A stretch of DNA of 64,000 bases, from contig NZ_CM011002.1 of assembly GCF_000158095.2 (NCBI RefSeq), forward strand, positions 2,247,228-2,311,227, read 5' to 3'. The DNA is from Roseibium alexandrii DFL-11. Its GTDB lineage: Bacteria > Pseudomonadota > Alphaproteobacteria > Rhizobiales > Stappiaceae. Below the pieces are notes generated by a model. It made no database searches. It had not been told where the DNA came from and saw only the letters and a program-made list of their open reading frames with translations. A program made the position numbers and the translations under genes. The number at the start of each line of letters is the position of its first letter. Position 1 is the stretch's first letter. This document shows, in pieces, positions 42,256 to 51,599 of the stretch.

Positions 42256-43638
42256 ATGGCAGGACTTTCAGAGCACAACCGCCGGCGCGGCCTGGTTTTC
42301 GCCATGGGCGGTCTCGGCGGGCTCGTGATGCTGGACGAGACGGTTTTGGGTGTTTCTCTGCCTGCGATCCAAACAGACCTCGGATTATCGGCAACAACCG
42401 CACACTGGATCCTCAACGCCTACATGCTGGCGTTCACCTGTTTCGCTGCGATCGGCGGCAAGGCCATTGATCTGTTTGGCCTCCGTCCAGCGCTGATTGC
42501 CAGCTGCTCGCTCTTCGCCGTCGCCTGTCTGATAGCCGGGTTCGCGGACAATGCGGCGCTCTTGATCATGATGCGTGTGGTGCAAGGATTGTGCGCCGCG
42601 ATCATGTTTCCGATCACCTTCGCTGCTGCAACTCTGACCTTCGAATCGGACGAGCGTGGCCGCGCGCTCGGTGTTCTCGGTGCGACCGCAACCTTGTTCT
42701 TGGCTGCGGGGCCGCTGATTGGCGGTGTCTTGACCGACCTGCTCTCCTGGCGATGGGTGTTTTGGATCAACATTCCGGTTGTTGGGACGGCCGGCGTACT
42801 TGCCTGTATGCTCTGGCGCGCGCCGGATGCCAAAAGTGCCCGGCCGGACATCGACCGCATTGGCCTCATTCTTCTGCTCGTCGGCCTGACAGCTTTGATT
42901 TTCGGATTGATGGAAGGACCGGATGCAGGCTGGGGAACACGGCTGATCTATCTCAGCCTTGCCGGCGGCATCGTCGGGTTGAGCGCTTTTGTGATCTGGG
43001 AAGTCCGCCAGGCGTCCCCGCTTATTGACGTGCGCTTGTTCCAGTCCCCGGCCTTCACGGCAGGCGTTCTTGTTTTCCTGCTGACCCAGATGAGCAAGAT
43101 TGTCGTCGCTGTGCTCGTGCCGCAATATCTCCAGCTCGATCTATCCTATTCGGCTCTTTGGGCCGGTGCAGCGACCGTAATCGCCGTCTTGCCAATCCCC
43201 TTCCTGTCAGCGCCTGCCGGAACGATTGCCGATAAATCTGGATCCCGCCGGCCCGTTCTTGGCGGGCTGATCGTTTTGATTGCAGCCAATTTGTGCATCG
43301 GAGCTGCGATGCTCCTGGACAATTACCTTTACCTCGCTCCCTTTCTTCTGATCTGGGGCATCGCCCTTCCCTTTGCCATGATCCCGGCAGGCAGGATCAC
43401 GGCCAACGCGGTGCCGGCAGAAAAACAAGGGGAAGTGAGCGGCTTGTTGATCACCTTCCGGTTGATCGGTGCAACGCTGGGTGTCACGCTCGGCAGCGTA
43501 TTCCTGGCGATCGGCGCGGGTTTCCCGGCTGTTTTTTGTACGGTCGGGGTCATTTTGTGGGCTGCACGGCCTTTTGCTGGCTTGCCATCCGCCCGGAACA
43601 GCAGGCTGCATCATGACGGCATCCTAACCGGATATTGA
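42256..43638 (+). CDS. MFS drug-efflux transporter, DHA2 (EmrB/QacA) type
   Basis: A 460-residue protein with about 14 predicted membrane spans. Family features are LDETVLGVSLPAIQTDLGLS, WILNAYMLAFTCFAAIGGKA, DLFGLRPALIASC and LSWRWVFWINIPVVGTAGVL (motif C region). It probably exports a toxic organic compound using the proton gradient. The ATG at 42256 is preferred over a GTG six bases upstream. Divergent from the nitroreductase gene. Confidence 0.9.
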   Translation: MAGLSEHNRRRGLVFAMGGLGGLVMLDETVLGVSLPAIQTDLGLSATTAHWILNAYMLAFTCFAAIGGKAIDLFGLRPALIASCSLFAVACLIAGFADNAALLIMMRVVQGLCAAIMFPITFAAATLTFESDERGRALGVLGATATLFLAAGPLIGGVLTDLLSWRWVFWINIPVVGTAGVLACMLWRAPDAKSARPDIDRIGLILLLVGLTALIFGLMEGPDAGWGTRLIYLSLAGGIVGLSAFVIWEVRQASPLIDVRLFQSPAFTAGVLVFLLTQMSKIVVAVLVPQYLQLDLSYSALWAGAATVIAVLPIPFLSAPAGTIADKSGSRRPVLGGLIVLIAANLCIGAAMLLDNYLYLAPFLLIWGIALPFAMIPAGRITANAVPAEKQGEVSGLLITFRLIGATLGVTLGSVFLAIGAGFPAVFCTVGVILWAARPFAGLPSARNSRLHHDGILTGY

Positions 43639-43709
43639 CACTTTGATCCCACGGTCGGTGATACCGTTCGGGGAGGCAAACTGAAACGATTGCCGCAACG
43701 GAGTAGAAC

Positions 43710-44378
43710 ATGGCGCAAAACCGCCCCCAGCCCAGACACCAGACGCTCGGCGAGTTGATCGCCGACGGAACGATCCATGTGATTGGAATTGGCCTCGGTG
43801 TTGCGGCAACGATTATCCTGACACTCACACTCTGGAACAGTGGTGATCTCGCCCGCCAGGTCAGTGTTCTGGTCTATACCGCCTGCCTGATGGCCATGCT
43901 GATTTGCTCGGCGCTCTACAACATGTTTGCAAAAGATCACAAAGCCGGTGTGTTGCGCCGCTTGGATCACGCGGCGATCTTCCTGATGATTGCGGGCACG
44001 TACACGCCGCTCGCAGCCATGATCATCGGCGGCTGGACCGGCGGTGTTCTGCTGGCCGTTGTCTGGAGCGGCGCTCTGACCGGAGCAATCGTGAAACTTT
44101 TAAACCTGCAAGGCATGGACCGCTTGACGGTGCCAATCTGCCTCGGCCTTGGCTGGGTGGTGGTTTTCGTTGTCAAACCACTCATGGAGAATGCGTCGGC
44201 CTTTGGCTTCTGGATGATTGTGGCGGGCGGTTTGCTCTACACGATCGGAACCGTGTTCTATGCTTGGAAGAACCTGCTGTTCCAGAACGCAATCTGGCAT
44301 GCGTTTGTTCTGGCGGCAGCCGTCTGCCACTTCGCAGCGGTCCTGCATGATGTCGCGCTCGCAGCTCCGATGCCTTGA
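43710..44378 (+). CDS. hemolysin-III / PAQR-family membrane protein
   Basis: A 222-residue protein with seven predicted spans. The family's conserved histidines are present: DGTIHVIGIGLG, LRRLDHAAIFLMIAGTYTPL and HAFVLAAAVCHFAAVLHDV. PAQR proteins form a zinc site from such residues; bacterial members are of uncertain function despite the hemolysin name. It lies 71 bases after the MFS gene on the same strand. Confidence 0.9.
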   Translation: MAQNRPQPRHQTLGELIADGTIHVIGIGLGVAATIILTLTLWNSGDLARQVSVLVYTACLMAMLICSALYNMFAKDHKAGVLRRLDHAAIFLMIAGTYTPLAAMIIGGWTGGVLLAVVWSGALTGAIVKLLNLQGMDRLTVPICLGLGWVVVFVVKPLMENASAFGFWMIVAGGLLYTIGTVFYAWKNLLFQNAIWHAFVLAAAVCHFAAVLHDVALAAPMP

Positions 44379-44407
44379 CAGGCACCGGAACAGCTGAACT
44401 CAACCTT

Positions 44408-45148
44408 TTAAGTGGAAATGTCCTCGTCCTTGGTCAGGACAACCACTTTGGTGCGCAGCGGCACCCGGTCAAACAGATCGATCACATCCTGTTGCCACAT
44501 GCGGATGCAGCCGGACGACACGCTCTTGCCGATGGATGACGGCTTGTTGGTGCCGTGGATCCGGTACAGCGTGTCCACACTGCCTTGCCACAGATCCATG
44601 GCGCGCGCGCCAAGCGGATTGCGCAGCCCCGGCGGAAAGCCTTTCTCCCAATAGCGCTCAAGTGACGGCTTGCGGGCAATCATCTCCCGTGGAGGGCGCC
44701 AGATCGGGTGCGGCCGCTTGACCCGGATCAAGGCTTCACCCGACCAGGCGAACCCGGCCCGCCCGACACCGATGCCGTAGCGCAGCGCCTTGCCGCCCGG
44801 CAGCACCCAGTAGAGGTAGTTGTTGTAAGGGTCTACAATGATCGTGCCGGGCCGCTCGCGGGTCTTATACTCAACGACTTGACGCAAGTACTGCTCATCA
44901 AACGCCTTGTAGTTGATGGCGGGCCAGGTGAAATCGCCATCCGGCAATGCCGCGTAGGCGGATGCATAATCGAACTCTTCGTCCGGCAGCGGTGGCTGAT
45001 CGGGCAAGCCGACGACCTGTTCATAGGTCTGGCATCCAGCGAGTGTTCCCGCCGCCAAAACCAGCCCGCCCGCCATCAGGCTTCTCCGGCTGAGACCTTT
45101 GCTCAGCGCAAGGGGTGCCTCGGTGCTTTCAAATGTCCGGCGCGTCAT
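44408..45148 (-). CDS. L,D-transpeptidase, Tat-type lipoprotein
   Basis: A 246-residue protein. The N-terminus has SRRSLMAGGLVLAAGTLAGC, combining a twin-arginine motif with a lipobox cysteine. The YkuD catalytic domain carries YRIHGTNKPSSIGKSVSSGC with the active His and Cys, followed by IRMWQQDVIDLFDRV. It would form 3-3 peptidoglycan cross-links or attach proteins to the wall from the periplasmic face. The ATG at 45148 follows GGAGG at 5 bases. Confidence 0.9.
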   Translation of the reverse strand: MTRRTFESTEAPLALSKGLSRRSLMAGGLVLAAGTLAGCQTYEQVVGLPDQPPLPDEEFDYASAYAALPDGDFTWPAINYKAFDEQYLRQVVEYKTRERPGTIIVDPYNNYLYWVLPGGKALRYGIGVGRAGFAWSGEALIRVKRPHPIWRPPREMIARKPSLERYWEKGFPPGLRNPLGARAMDLWQGSVDTLYRIHGTNKPSSIGKSVSSGCIRMWQQDVIDLFDRVPLRTKVVVLTKDEDIST

Positions 45149-45321
45149 GAAACCTCCAAAATCCGGTCTCTTCATAAGTCGAGCATCGCAAGGAGTGCAA
45201 GTCACATTGCCTTCAGGCGCTTACATTTCCAGAATTTGCGGCTAAAGTAGACGCCTCTTGAAAGCAGCCCGCCTGCCTCACCATTTTCCAGCTTCCAATA
45301 AAAACAACGGCACCCATCCAT

Positions 45322-46374
45322 ATGACTTCGCATATCCCGGCTTTTGACGGACACAATGACACGCTTTTGAAGCTGGAGATTGACGCGATCCGCGGAAAGA
45401 CTCGCGACTTCTTCGAACGATCCGATCGCGGCCATATCGACTTGCCGCGTGCCAAGGAAGGCGGCTTTGCAGGCGGCCTTTTTGCCATGTTCGTTCCATC
45501 TAATCCGGAACAGGACTTTTCCAAGCCCTTTTCGCCCAGCGACAAACGGAACTTCCTCCCTGTTGATCAAAAGCTGGCCCTCAGCTTTACCAAAAGGATG
45601 CTGGAACGAGCTGAACGGCTGGAAGCGGATTCGGACGGAGCCGTTGCCATTTGCCGGTCGCCGGATGCGATCGAAAGCGCCATGGAAAAGGACCAGCTGT
45701 CCATCAGCCTGCATATTGAAGGTGCAGAGGCCATCGACACCAATTTCTATGAGCTTGAGGCTTTCTACCAGCGCGGCCTTCGCTCCCTCGGTCTTGTTTG
45801 GAGCCGGGAAAACGCCTTTGGTTATGGCGTGCCGATGGCGCATCCCCACAGCCCGGATATTGGGCCGGGCCTGACCGGTGCCGGCCGCGATCTGGTGCGC
45901 GCCTGTAATCAGATGGGTATTCTGGTGGATGTATCTCATCTGAACGAAAAAGGCTTCTGGGATGTCGCACGCATAACAGACAAGCCAATCATCGCCAGTC
46001 ATTCAAATGTGCACGCTATCTGCGCCAACAGCCGGAACCTGACCGATAAGCAGCTGGACGCCATCAAGGAAAGTGGCGGCCTCGTCGGCATCAACTTCTT
46101 CGTCGGCTTTCTGCGTCCTGACGGCAACTTCAACCAGGACACGCCGCTTGATGTTGTGGCCGATCATGCCGCCTATCTCGTTGACAGGCTGGGCGAAGAC
46201 GGCGTTGCCTTGGGGTCGGATTTTGACGGCTGCGCCCCGCCGAGGGACCTCAGCGACGTCACAGGACTGCCGCGTCTGGCCGAGGTCCTGGATGCGCGCG
46301 GGTTTTCGAAACAAACTCTAGAGAAAGTGTTTTTCCGGAATTGGATCAACGCTTTGAAAACAACAGCGAAATAG
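45322..46374 (+). CDS. membrane dipeptidase, peptidase M19 family
   Basis: A 350-residue renal-dipeptidase-like enzyme with the full zinc set: FDGHNDTLLKLE (HxD), SLHIEGAEAI (Glu), VDVSHLNEKGFWD and IASHSNVHAICANSRNLTD (His), and LGSDFDGC (Asp). It cleaves dipeptides, including some D-amino-acid forms. No signal peptide is seen, so it is probably cytoplasmic. The GntR gene and the dipeptide ABC operon follow, which makes a dipeptide uptake-and-cleavage locus likely. Confidence 0.92.
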   Translation: MTSHIPAFDGHNDTLLKLEIDAIRGKTRDFFERSDRGHIDLPRAKEGGFAGGLFAMFVPSNPEQDFSKPFSPSDKRNFLPVDQKLALSFTKRMLERAERLEADSDGAVAICRSPDAIESAMEKDQLSISLHIEGAEAIDTNFYELEAFYQRGLRSLGLVWSRENAFGYGVPMAHPHSPDIGPGLTGAGRDLVRACNQMGILVDVSHLNEKGFWDVARITDKPIIASHSNVHAICANSRNLTDKQLDAIKESGGLVGINFFVGFLRPDGNFNQDTPLDVVADHAAYLVDRLGEDGVALGSDFDGCAPPRDLSDVTGLPRLAEVLDARGFSKQTLEKVFFRNWINALKTTAK

Positions 46375-46726
46375 ACAAATCTAGCCACATTAATTCAACA
46401 TTCTCGCGAACTTGTGACCACTGATCGCGATTTAGCGATTGTTTTTCGAAGCGGTCCATTCGAGGATGCATACATTGCAAATTTTGCAGATGTTTCTTGA
46501 AATGTGCATCGGTTTGCCGAACCGCCGACAATAAGAAAAACACCAAACGGCTGATCCGGGTCCGGAAACCAAAAAATCCAATTAATCAAGAACATCTGCG
46601 TGCGAACTGGCACGCCCCATCGGCCGCTGTCTCCAGACCTGCGGCATAACTCGGGAAGAAGCTTCAGGGCCGGACACGACGTCCGGCGCCTGTAACTGCT
46701 GTGACAGTTCGCAATTCACGTCGGTA
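46375..46726. other. 352-base intergenic region before gntR
   Basis: No gene seen. It contains AT-rich stretches near 46380-46520 and a small inverted segment GGACACGACGTCC near 46673. It probably holds the gntR promoter. No terminator for the dipeptidase is evident. Confidence 0.5.
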
Positions 46727-47452
46727 ATGGGGGCTGACTTGGTATTCGATGTTGGGGCAACAGATCCGCAGGCTGCGGGCTTTCAAGGCGAGCGCCGCAG
46801 ACGCAAGGCTGACACTGTCTATGACAATATGAAGCGTCAGATCCTTTTGGGAGAACTGACGCCGGCCAGCCCAATCACGGAACAATCACTCGCGCAGTCC
46901 TATAGCTGTTCGCAAAGTACGATCCGCGAAGCGCTTTTAACTCTTCAGGAAGACGGTTTGGTGATCCGGCGCGGGTATCAGGGCACGTTTGTCACCCAAA
47001 CCACCAATAAAGAAGCGATCATCCTTTTCCGGCTGCGCCTCAACATCGAAACAGCAGCCGTGGACCGGATTACGCCAGACATCACAGAAGATCAGCTGGA
47101 CACCCTTCGCCAATTGGCAGCCCGCTATGACGATATCCGGGCCAAACGCGACAAGATCGGCATCTCCGAGGCAGATATCGCCTTCCATATGACCATGTTG
47201 CGCTTCGCCGATATGCCAGTACTCGAGCCGGTGCTTTTGCGCACGCTGCTTCACTTGCACCGGTTTATTATCACCCGGCACACGAGCAATCTGATCTGGA
47301 TCGACAAGATCAAAGCCTCCCATCACGAACTGATCGAGGCGATTGCCACCAAAGATCCTGATCATGCTCGAAAAATGGCTATCCAGCACGCGACGACAAA
47401 CACGATTGAAGTCACCGACGAGGTGCGGACGGAAGTCTTCGCAAAGATCTGA
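46727..47452 (+). CDS. GntR-family regulator, FCD type
   Basis: A 241-residue protein: winged helix-turn-helix at about residues 30-95 (ITEQSLAQSYSCSQSTIREA, LLTLQEDGLVIRRGYQGTFV) and an FCD helical ligand domain at about 100-230 with metal-site residues (EADIAFHMTMLRFAD, SHHELIEAIATKDPDHA). FCD regulators bind carboxylates or amino-acid-like ligands. It lies between the dipeptidase and the convergent dipeptide ABC operon, so it is the best candidate regulator for both. Confidence 0.9.
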   Translation: MGADLVFDVGATDPQAAGFQGERRRRKADTVYDNMKRQILLGELTPASPITEQSLAQSYSCSQSTIREALLTLQEDGLVIRRGYQGTFVTQTTNKEAIILFRLRLNIETAAVDRITPDITEDQLDTLRQLAARYDDIRAKRDKIGISEADIAFHMTMLRFADMPVLEPVLLRTLLHLHRFIITRHTSNLIWIDKIKASHHELIEAIATKDPDHARKMAIQHATTNTIEVTDEVRTEVFAKI

Positions 47453-47485
47453 GCGGCACAGGCGCCGCAATGATACCGACAAGCT

Positions 47486-47508
47486 CCGGCCACCGTTTTG
47501 GTGACCGG
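47486..47508. terminator. hairpin between convergent gntR and ABC operon
   Basis: CCGGCCACC and GGTGACCGG form a 9-pair stem with one mismatch and the loop GTTTT, between two convergent stops. It may serve as a terminator for either strand; the T-run is only partial (ATGTTTTG) on the plus side. Confidence 0.45.
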
Positions 47509-47531
47509 CTCCATGTTTTGCCAAACGCTAC

Positions 47532-49154
47532 TTAAGCTGTTTCCATCATCTGCTGCTGGGTCAGCATCGCGGCGCCAATGAGCTCTTTGGTGTAGGCGTT
47601 TTGTGGTGCCTGGAAGATGTCGTCCACGCTTCCCGCCTCGACCACCTTGCCCCGCTGCATCACCATCACGGTGTCCGACAGTGCCCGCACAACCGCAAGA
47701 TCGTGGCTGATGAAGAGATAGGTCAGATCATGCGCCTTCTGCAGGCCGCGCAAAAGCTCCACCACCTGTTTTTGAATGGTCCGGTCGAGCGCGGATGTCG
47801 GCTCGTCCAGAACGACAAACTGCGGCTTTAGAACCATTGTCCGCGCAATTGCAATGCGCTGACGCTGACCACCGGAAAACTCGTGCGGATAGCGGTTGCG
47901 CATCTCAGGATCGAGCGAGACTTCCTCCAGCGCCTGGCAGGCTCTTTGATCCCTGTCCCGAGCGCTTGAGGAAGGCTCATGCACCAAAAGACCTTCGGAG
48001 ATGATCTGCCCGACAGTCATCCGCGGGCTCAAGGACCCAAATGGATCCTGAAAGATCAGCTGCATGTCCTTGCGCAAAGCCTGCATGGCGGCCCGGTCCT
48101 TGCCCGAGACCACCTCCCCTTGAAAGACAACCCGCCCACCGGCCGGCAGCAAGTTTAAAACGGCGCGGCCGAGCGTGGACTTGCCGGATCCGCTCTCACC
48201 GACGATGCCCAGCGTCTGGCCCTGGCGCAGGGAGAAGCTGATATTGTCGACAGCCCTCAAGATATGGGCCGGACCAAAAAGCCCTGCCTCCAGAACAAAC
48301 TCCACATCCACTTTCTGCGCTTCCAGAAGCACCGGTGTGTTGTCGGGTACAGGAGGCTTATGACCCGTCGGTTCCGCGTCGAGCAGCATCCTGGTGTACG
48401 GGTGTTCCGGCTGGGTGAAGATGCGAGCTGTCTCGCCGCTTTCCACCACCTCGCCGGTCTTCATCACATAGACCCGGTCGGCGATCCGACGGACAATGCC
48501 GAGATCATGAGTGATGAAGATCACGGCCATGCCCAGACGTTTTTGCAGATCAGCCAGAAGATCCAGGATCTGCGCCTGGGTGGTCACATCGAGCGCCGTC
48601 GTCGGCTCGTCTGCGATCAGGACATCGGGGTCATTGGCAAGCGCCATGGCGATCATTACACGCTGGCGCTGGCCTCCGGACATCTCGTATGGATACGCCT
48701 TGATCTTGCGCTCCGGGTCCGGAATGTTGACGAGCTTCAAAAGCTCCAAGGCTTTCGCCTTCGCCTGTTTCCAGCTGAGGCCGCCGTGTACGACCATCGG
48801 CTCGGCGAGCTGGCGCCCGATTGTGTAAAGCGGGTCCAGCGAGGTCATGGGCTCCTGAAAGATCATGGTGATCTTCTTGCCGCGCACCTTGTTCAACTGG
48901 TGCGCCGGCAATCCCAGGATGTTGGTATCCTCGTACAGGACTTCGCCTTGCGTCAGGCCATTGGAGGCAAGAAGCCCCATCGCAGCCATCAGTGTCTGGC
49001 TTTTTCCGGAGCCGCTCTCGCCGACGATGGCGACGGTTTCTCCGGGCTTCACGTTGATATCAACGCCGCGTACGGCATTGACCGGACCGGTGGCGGTCTT
49101 AAAGTCGACTTTCAGGTCCTTGATCGCCAGGACCGGGTGTTTTGGGTCTTGCAT
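47532..49154 (-). CDS. dipeptide/oligopeptide ABC transporter ATPase, DppD-DppF fusion
   Basis: A 540-residue protein with two complete ABC ATPase domains. The first has GESGSGKSQTLMAAMGLL, SGGQRQRVMIAMAL and LIADEPTTALDVT; the second has GESGSGKSTLGRAVLNLL, SGGQRQRIAIARTM and VVLDEPTSALDRT. This is the fused DppD/DppF arrangement common in Alphaproteobacteria. The ATG at 49154 has GGAGGGAGACCC in front; the longer open frame is rejected. Last gene of the operon, 11 bases after dppC. Confidence 0.94.
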   Translation of the reverse strand: MQDPKHPVLAIKDLKVDFKTATGPVNAVRGVDINVKPGETVAIVGESGSGKSQTLMAAMGLLASNGLTQGEVLYEDTNILGLPAHQLNKVRGKKITMIFQEPMTSLDPLYTIGRQLAEPMVVHGGLSWKQAKAKALELLKLVNIPDPERKIKAYPYEMSGGQRQRVMIAMALANDPDVLIADEPTTALDVTTQAQILDLLADLQKRLGMAVIFITHDLGIVRRIADRVYVMKTGEVVESGETARIFTQPEHPYTRMLLDAEPTGHKPPVPDNTPVLLEAQKVDVEFVLEAGLFGPAHILRAVDNISFSLRQGQTLGIVGESGSGKSTLGRAVLNLLPAGGRVVFQGEVVSGKDRAAMQALRKDMQLIFQDPFGSLSPRMTVGQIISEGLLVHEPSSSARDRDQRACQALEEVSLDPEMRNRYPHEFSGGQRQRIAIARTMVLKPQFVVLDEPTSALDRTIQKQVVELLRGLQKAHDLTYLFISHDLAVVRALSDTVMVMQRGKVVEAGSVDDIFQAPQNAYTKELIGAAMLTQQQMMETA

Positions 49155-49165
49155 GGGTCTCCCTC

Positions 49166-50293
49166 CTATCGGTCCTTGGGATCCAGCGCATCGCGCAAGC
49201 CGTCGCCGATAAAGTTCAGCGCGAACAGCGTCGATGTCAGGAAGATGGATGGGAAGATCAGCATCCAGGCTGACCCTTGCAGATTTCGGGCGCCTTCGGA
49301 AATCAGAACGCCCCAACTCGTCATCGGTTCCTGGATGCCAAGACCGAGGAACGACAGGAAACTTTCAAGAAGAATCACCTTCGGCACGAGCAGGGTCATG
49401 TAGACAACCACCGGGCCGAGCGTGTTCGGGATAATGTGCCGGCGAACGATGCCGCCGTCCCCAACGCCCATCGCCTCGGCTGCCTGCACGAATTCCTGCC
49501 GCTTTATGGTCAACGTCTGACCGCGCACGATCCTGGCCATGTCCAGCCATTCGACTGCTCCAACTGCGATAAACATCAAAATGAAATTCCGGCCGAAGAA
49601 CACCACCAGCATGATCACGAAGAAGATGAAGGGGAGCGAATAGAGGATGTCGACCACCCGCATCATCAGCTGATCGGCCCGTCCGCCGAGATATCCGGAC
49701 GTCGCCCCGTAAAGAACACCGATGGTGATGGCTACGACCGTCGCGAGAAGACCGATCGTCAGAGAAACACGGCCGGCAATGAACGTCCGGGTCATCAGAT
49801 CCCGGCCATTGGCATCGGTGCCAAAGTAGAAATGCAGATAGTTGATGTCGGCAGTCAGCGTCGCGCGCTTGTCTTCATCCGCAAGGTCGCTCAAGGCCGC
49901 GTTTTTGAACAGGTCGCTTCGGTCGATGTACCGGGTTGATCGGGGATCAATGGCCCGGCGGGAGGTCACTTCCGCAACCACCTGATCACCAACCCGCTCA
50001 TAGCTTTCAAGGTTCAAGCGCGCCCGTTTCACAAGGGCTTCAAATGCCGGTTCAACCTGATCCGGTTTCGGGTAAGCAACAAGGCTTGAGGGTACCTTCA
50101 CATAGTCCCTGTAAACGGTGTCATAGTCATGCGGCGACAGGATCGGGCCAAGGGCCGACAACAGCGCGATGGTGGCCAGAACAATCATGCTGGCAACAGC
50201 CGCCTTGTTCGCCAAAAGCCGGTCCCGGGCATCATCCCAGAGCGAGCGCCCGCGTTGCGGAACGCCGATGGTATCGGGTGTCGTGACAGACAT
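49166..50293 (-). CDS. peptide ABC transporter permease, DppC/OppC-like
   Basis: A 375-residue inner-membrane permease. The signature FGTDANGRDLMTRTFIAGR and the EAA region (QAAEAMGVGDGGIVRRHIIP) are seen. It is about 75 residues longer than most DppC proteins because of a polar insert of about 100 residues between spans 1 and 2 (PDQVEPAFEALVKRARLNLE onward), probably periplasmic. Such an insert occurs in some OppC-type permeases and may contact the binding protein. Confidence 0.92.
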   Translation of the reverse strand: MSVTTPDTIGVPQRGRSLWDDARDRLLANKAAVASMIVLATIALLSALGPILSPHDYDTVYRDYVKVPSSLVAYPKPDQVEPAFEALVKRARLNLESYERVGDQVVAEVTSRRAIDPRSTRYIDRSDLFKNAALSDLADEDKRATLTADINYLHFYFGTDANGRDLMTRTFIAGRVSLTIGLLATVVAITIGVLYGATSGYLGGRADQLMMRVVDILYSLPFIFFVIMLVVFFGRNFILMFIAVGAVEWLDMARIVRGQTLTIKRQEFVQAAEAMGVGDGGIVRRHIIPNTLGPVVVYMTLLVPKVILLESFLSFLGLGIQEPMTSWGVLISEGARNLQGSAWMLIFPSIFLTSTLFALNFIGDGLRDALDPKDR

Positions 50294-50304
50294 GTGTGTT
50301 TTTC

Positions 50305-51228
50305 TCAGTCGTAGCGCACGCGCGGATCAAGAAGCGCATAAAGCAGATCCACGACCAGGTTGAAGATGATGACGAAACACGCCACGACGACCACGGTACC
50401 CATAACCAGCGTGTAGTCGCGGTTCAGCGCGCCTTGCACGAAATAGCGGCCAATGCCGGGAATACCGAAGATGGTCTCCACCACCACGGATCCGGTCAAC
50501 AGGGCAGCCGCGGCCGGCCCCATATAAGACACCACCGGCAGGATCGCGCCGCGCAAGGTGTGAACCACGATCACGAGGTAGTTCGTTAAACCATAGGCCC
50601 TGGCAGTCCGAACGTGGTTGGAGCGCAAGGCCTCGATCATGGATCCGCGGGTCAATCGGGCAATCACCGCAATCTGCGGTAATGCCAGGGTCACCACGGG
50701 CAGGATCTTGTTGACGAATGCCCCATCGCCCCAGCCGCCCACAGGCAGCCAACCGAGCCAGACACCGAGCAAGAGCGTGAGCACGGGAGCCACGACAAAG
50801 TTCGGTATGGTCACACCAAGGGTCGCAGCGGCCATGACAGAGTAATCTGCCGGACCATTTTGCCGGAGCGCCGCCACAACCCCCATTAGACCACCGACAA
50901 CCAGCGCCAGGGCAAGAGCGCTCAAACCGAGCTGAATCGAGATCGGCAAGCTGGCGGCAAAGAGCTCATTGATGGTGAAGTCGCGAAAGTAAAAGCTCGG
51001 GCCAAAATCGAGCTGCGAAATGGATTTCAGATAGAGCAGGTACTGTGTCCAGAGCGGCTCATCCAAGTGATAAATCTTGTTCAGATTTTCCATCACCTTG
51101 GCCTCAAGCGGGCGTTCGAGGTCGAACGGCCCGCCCGGCGCGATCCGGATCAAAAAGAAGGAGATTGTTACAATCAGAAAAATCGTCGGGATTGCGCCCA
51201 GCAATCGACCGAACACGTAGCGGGTCAT
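50305..51228 (-). CDS. peptide ABC transporter permease, DppB/OppB-like
   Basis: A 307-residue permease with six predicted spans. Features: FLIRIAPGGPFDLERPLEA, the periplasmic DFGPSFYFRDFTINEL, and the EAA loop RTARAYGLTNYLVIVVHTLR with VVVETIFGIPGIGRYFVQGA. It pairs with DppC. Only 11 bases separate it from dppC, but 371 bases containing the MITE-like element lie between it and the upstream binding-protein gene. Confidence 0.93.
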   Translation of the reverse strand: MTRYVFGRLLGAIPTIFLIVTISFFLIRIAPGGPFDLERPLEAKVMENLNKIYHLDEPLWTQYLLYLKSISQLDFGPSFYFRDFTINELFAASLPISIQLGLSALALALVVGGLMGVVAALRQNGPADYSVMAAATLGVTIPNFVVAPVLTLLLGVWLGWLPVGGWGDGAFVNKILPVVTLALPQIAVIARLTRGSMIEALRSNHVRTARAYGLTNYLVIVVHTLRGAILPVVSYMGPAAAALLTGSVVVETIFGIPGIGRYFVQGALNRDYTLVMGTVVVVACFVIIFNLVVDLLYALLDPRVRYD

Positions 51229-51257
51229 CAGCTTGCCCTTCTCGTTCCACGATGATC

Positions 51258-51527
51258 TTAGGGTCAGGACCCATTAATTGGATTGAATTGGCGCCGCAAA
51301 CGGCGATGAGCTGCAACGAAAAGCACGATAAGCGGGCTTTCTGCCCGGTTGAGCGGTTTGACGTAGCGGATCGAAGCCGTTTTTGCGTTCCCGAAGAATA
51401 GAGCGAATTTGCCCGCCAACGTTGTTGCAAACCTTTGAAAACCGGACGGTTTCCTGCAGCATTGCACCTCGTATCCGAACAAATTCATCCCTACCAATTC
51501 ATCCAAATTAATGGGTCCTGACCCTAA
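51258..51527. mobile_element. 270-bp MITE-like element with near-perfect terminal inverted repeats
   Basis: The ends read TTAGGGTCAGGACCCATTAA and its reverse complement, identical over 22 bases and nearly identical over 32-33 bases apart from single-base indels. A TA dinucleotide flanks the GGGTCAGG ends on both sides, suggesting TA target-site duplication as in IS630/Tc1-type elements. The interior encodes no convincing transposase; frames across it are short and lack known domains. It sits between dppA and dppB, so it is transcribed as part of the operon. Confidence 0.7.
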
Positions 51528-51599
51528 ACCATTCAGGCCGCCATCTTGCAAAACCGGCAGCAGCGGAAGATCCGCCGCCGCCAATTTCGAACGTTACCG

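Noticed and set aside
51264-51584. Frame through the MITE-like element as a possible transposase fragment
   Set aside because: Short, no DDE or other transposase motif visible, and it runs out through the terminal repeats.
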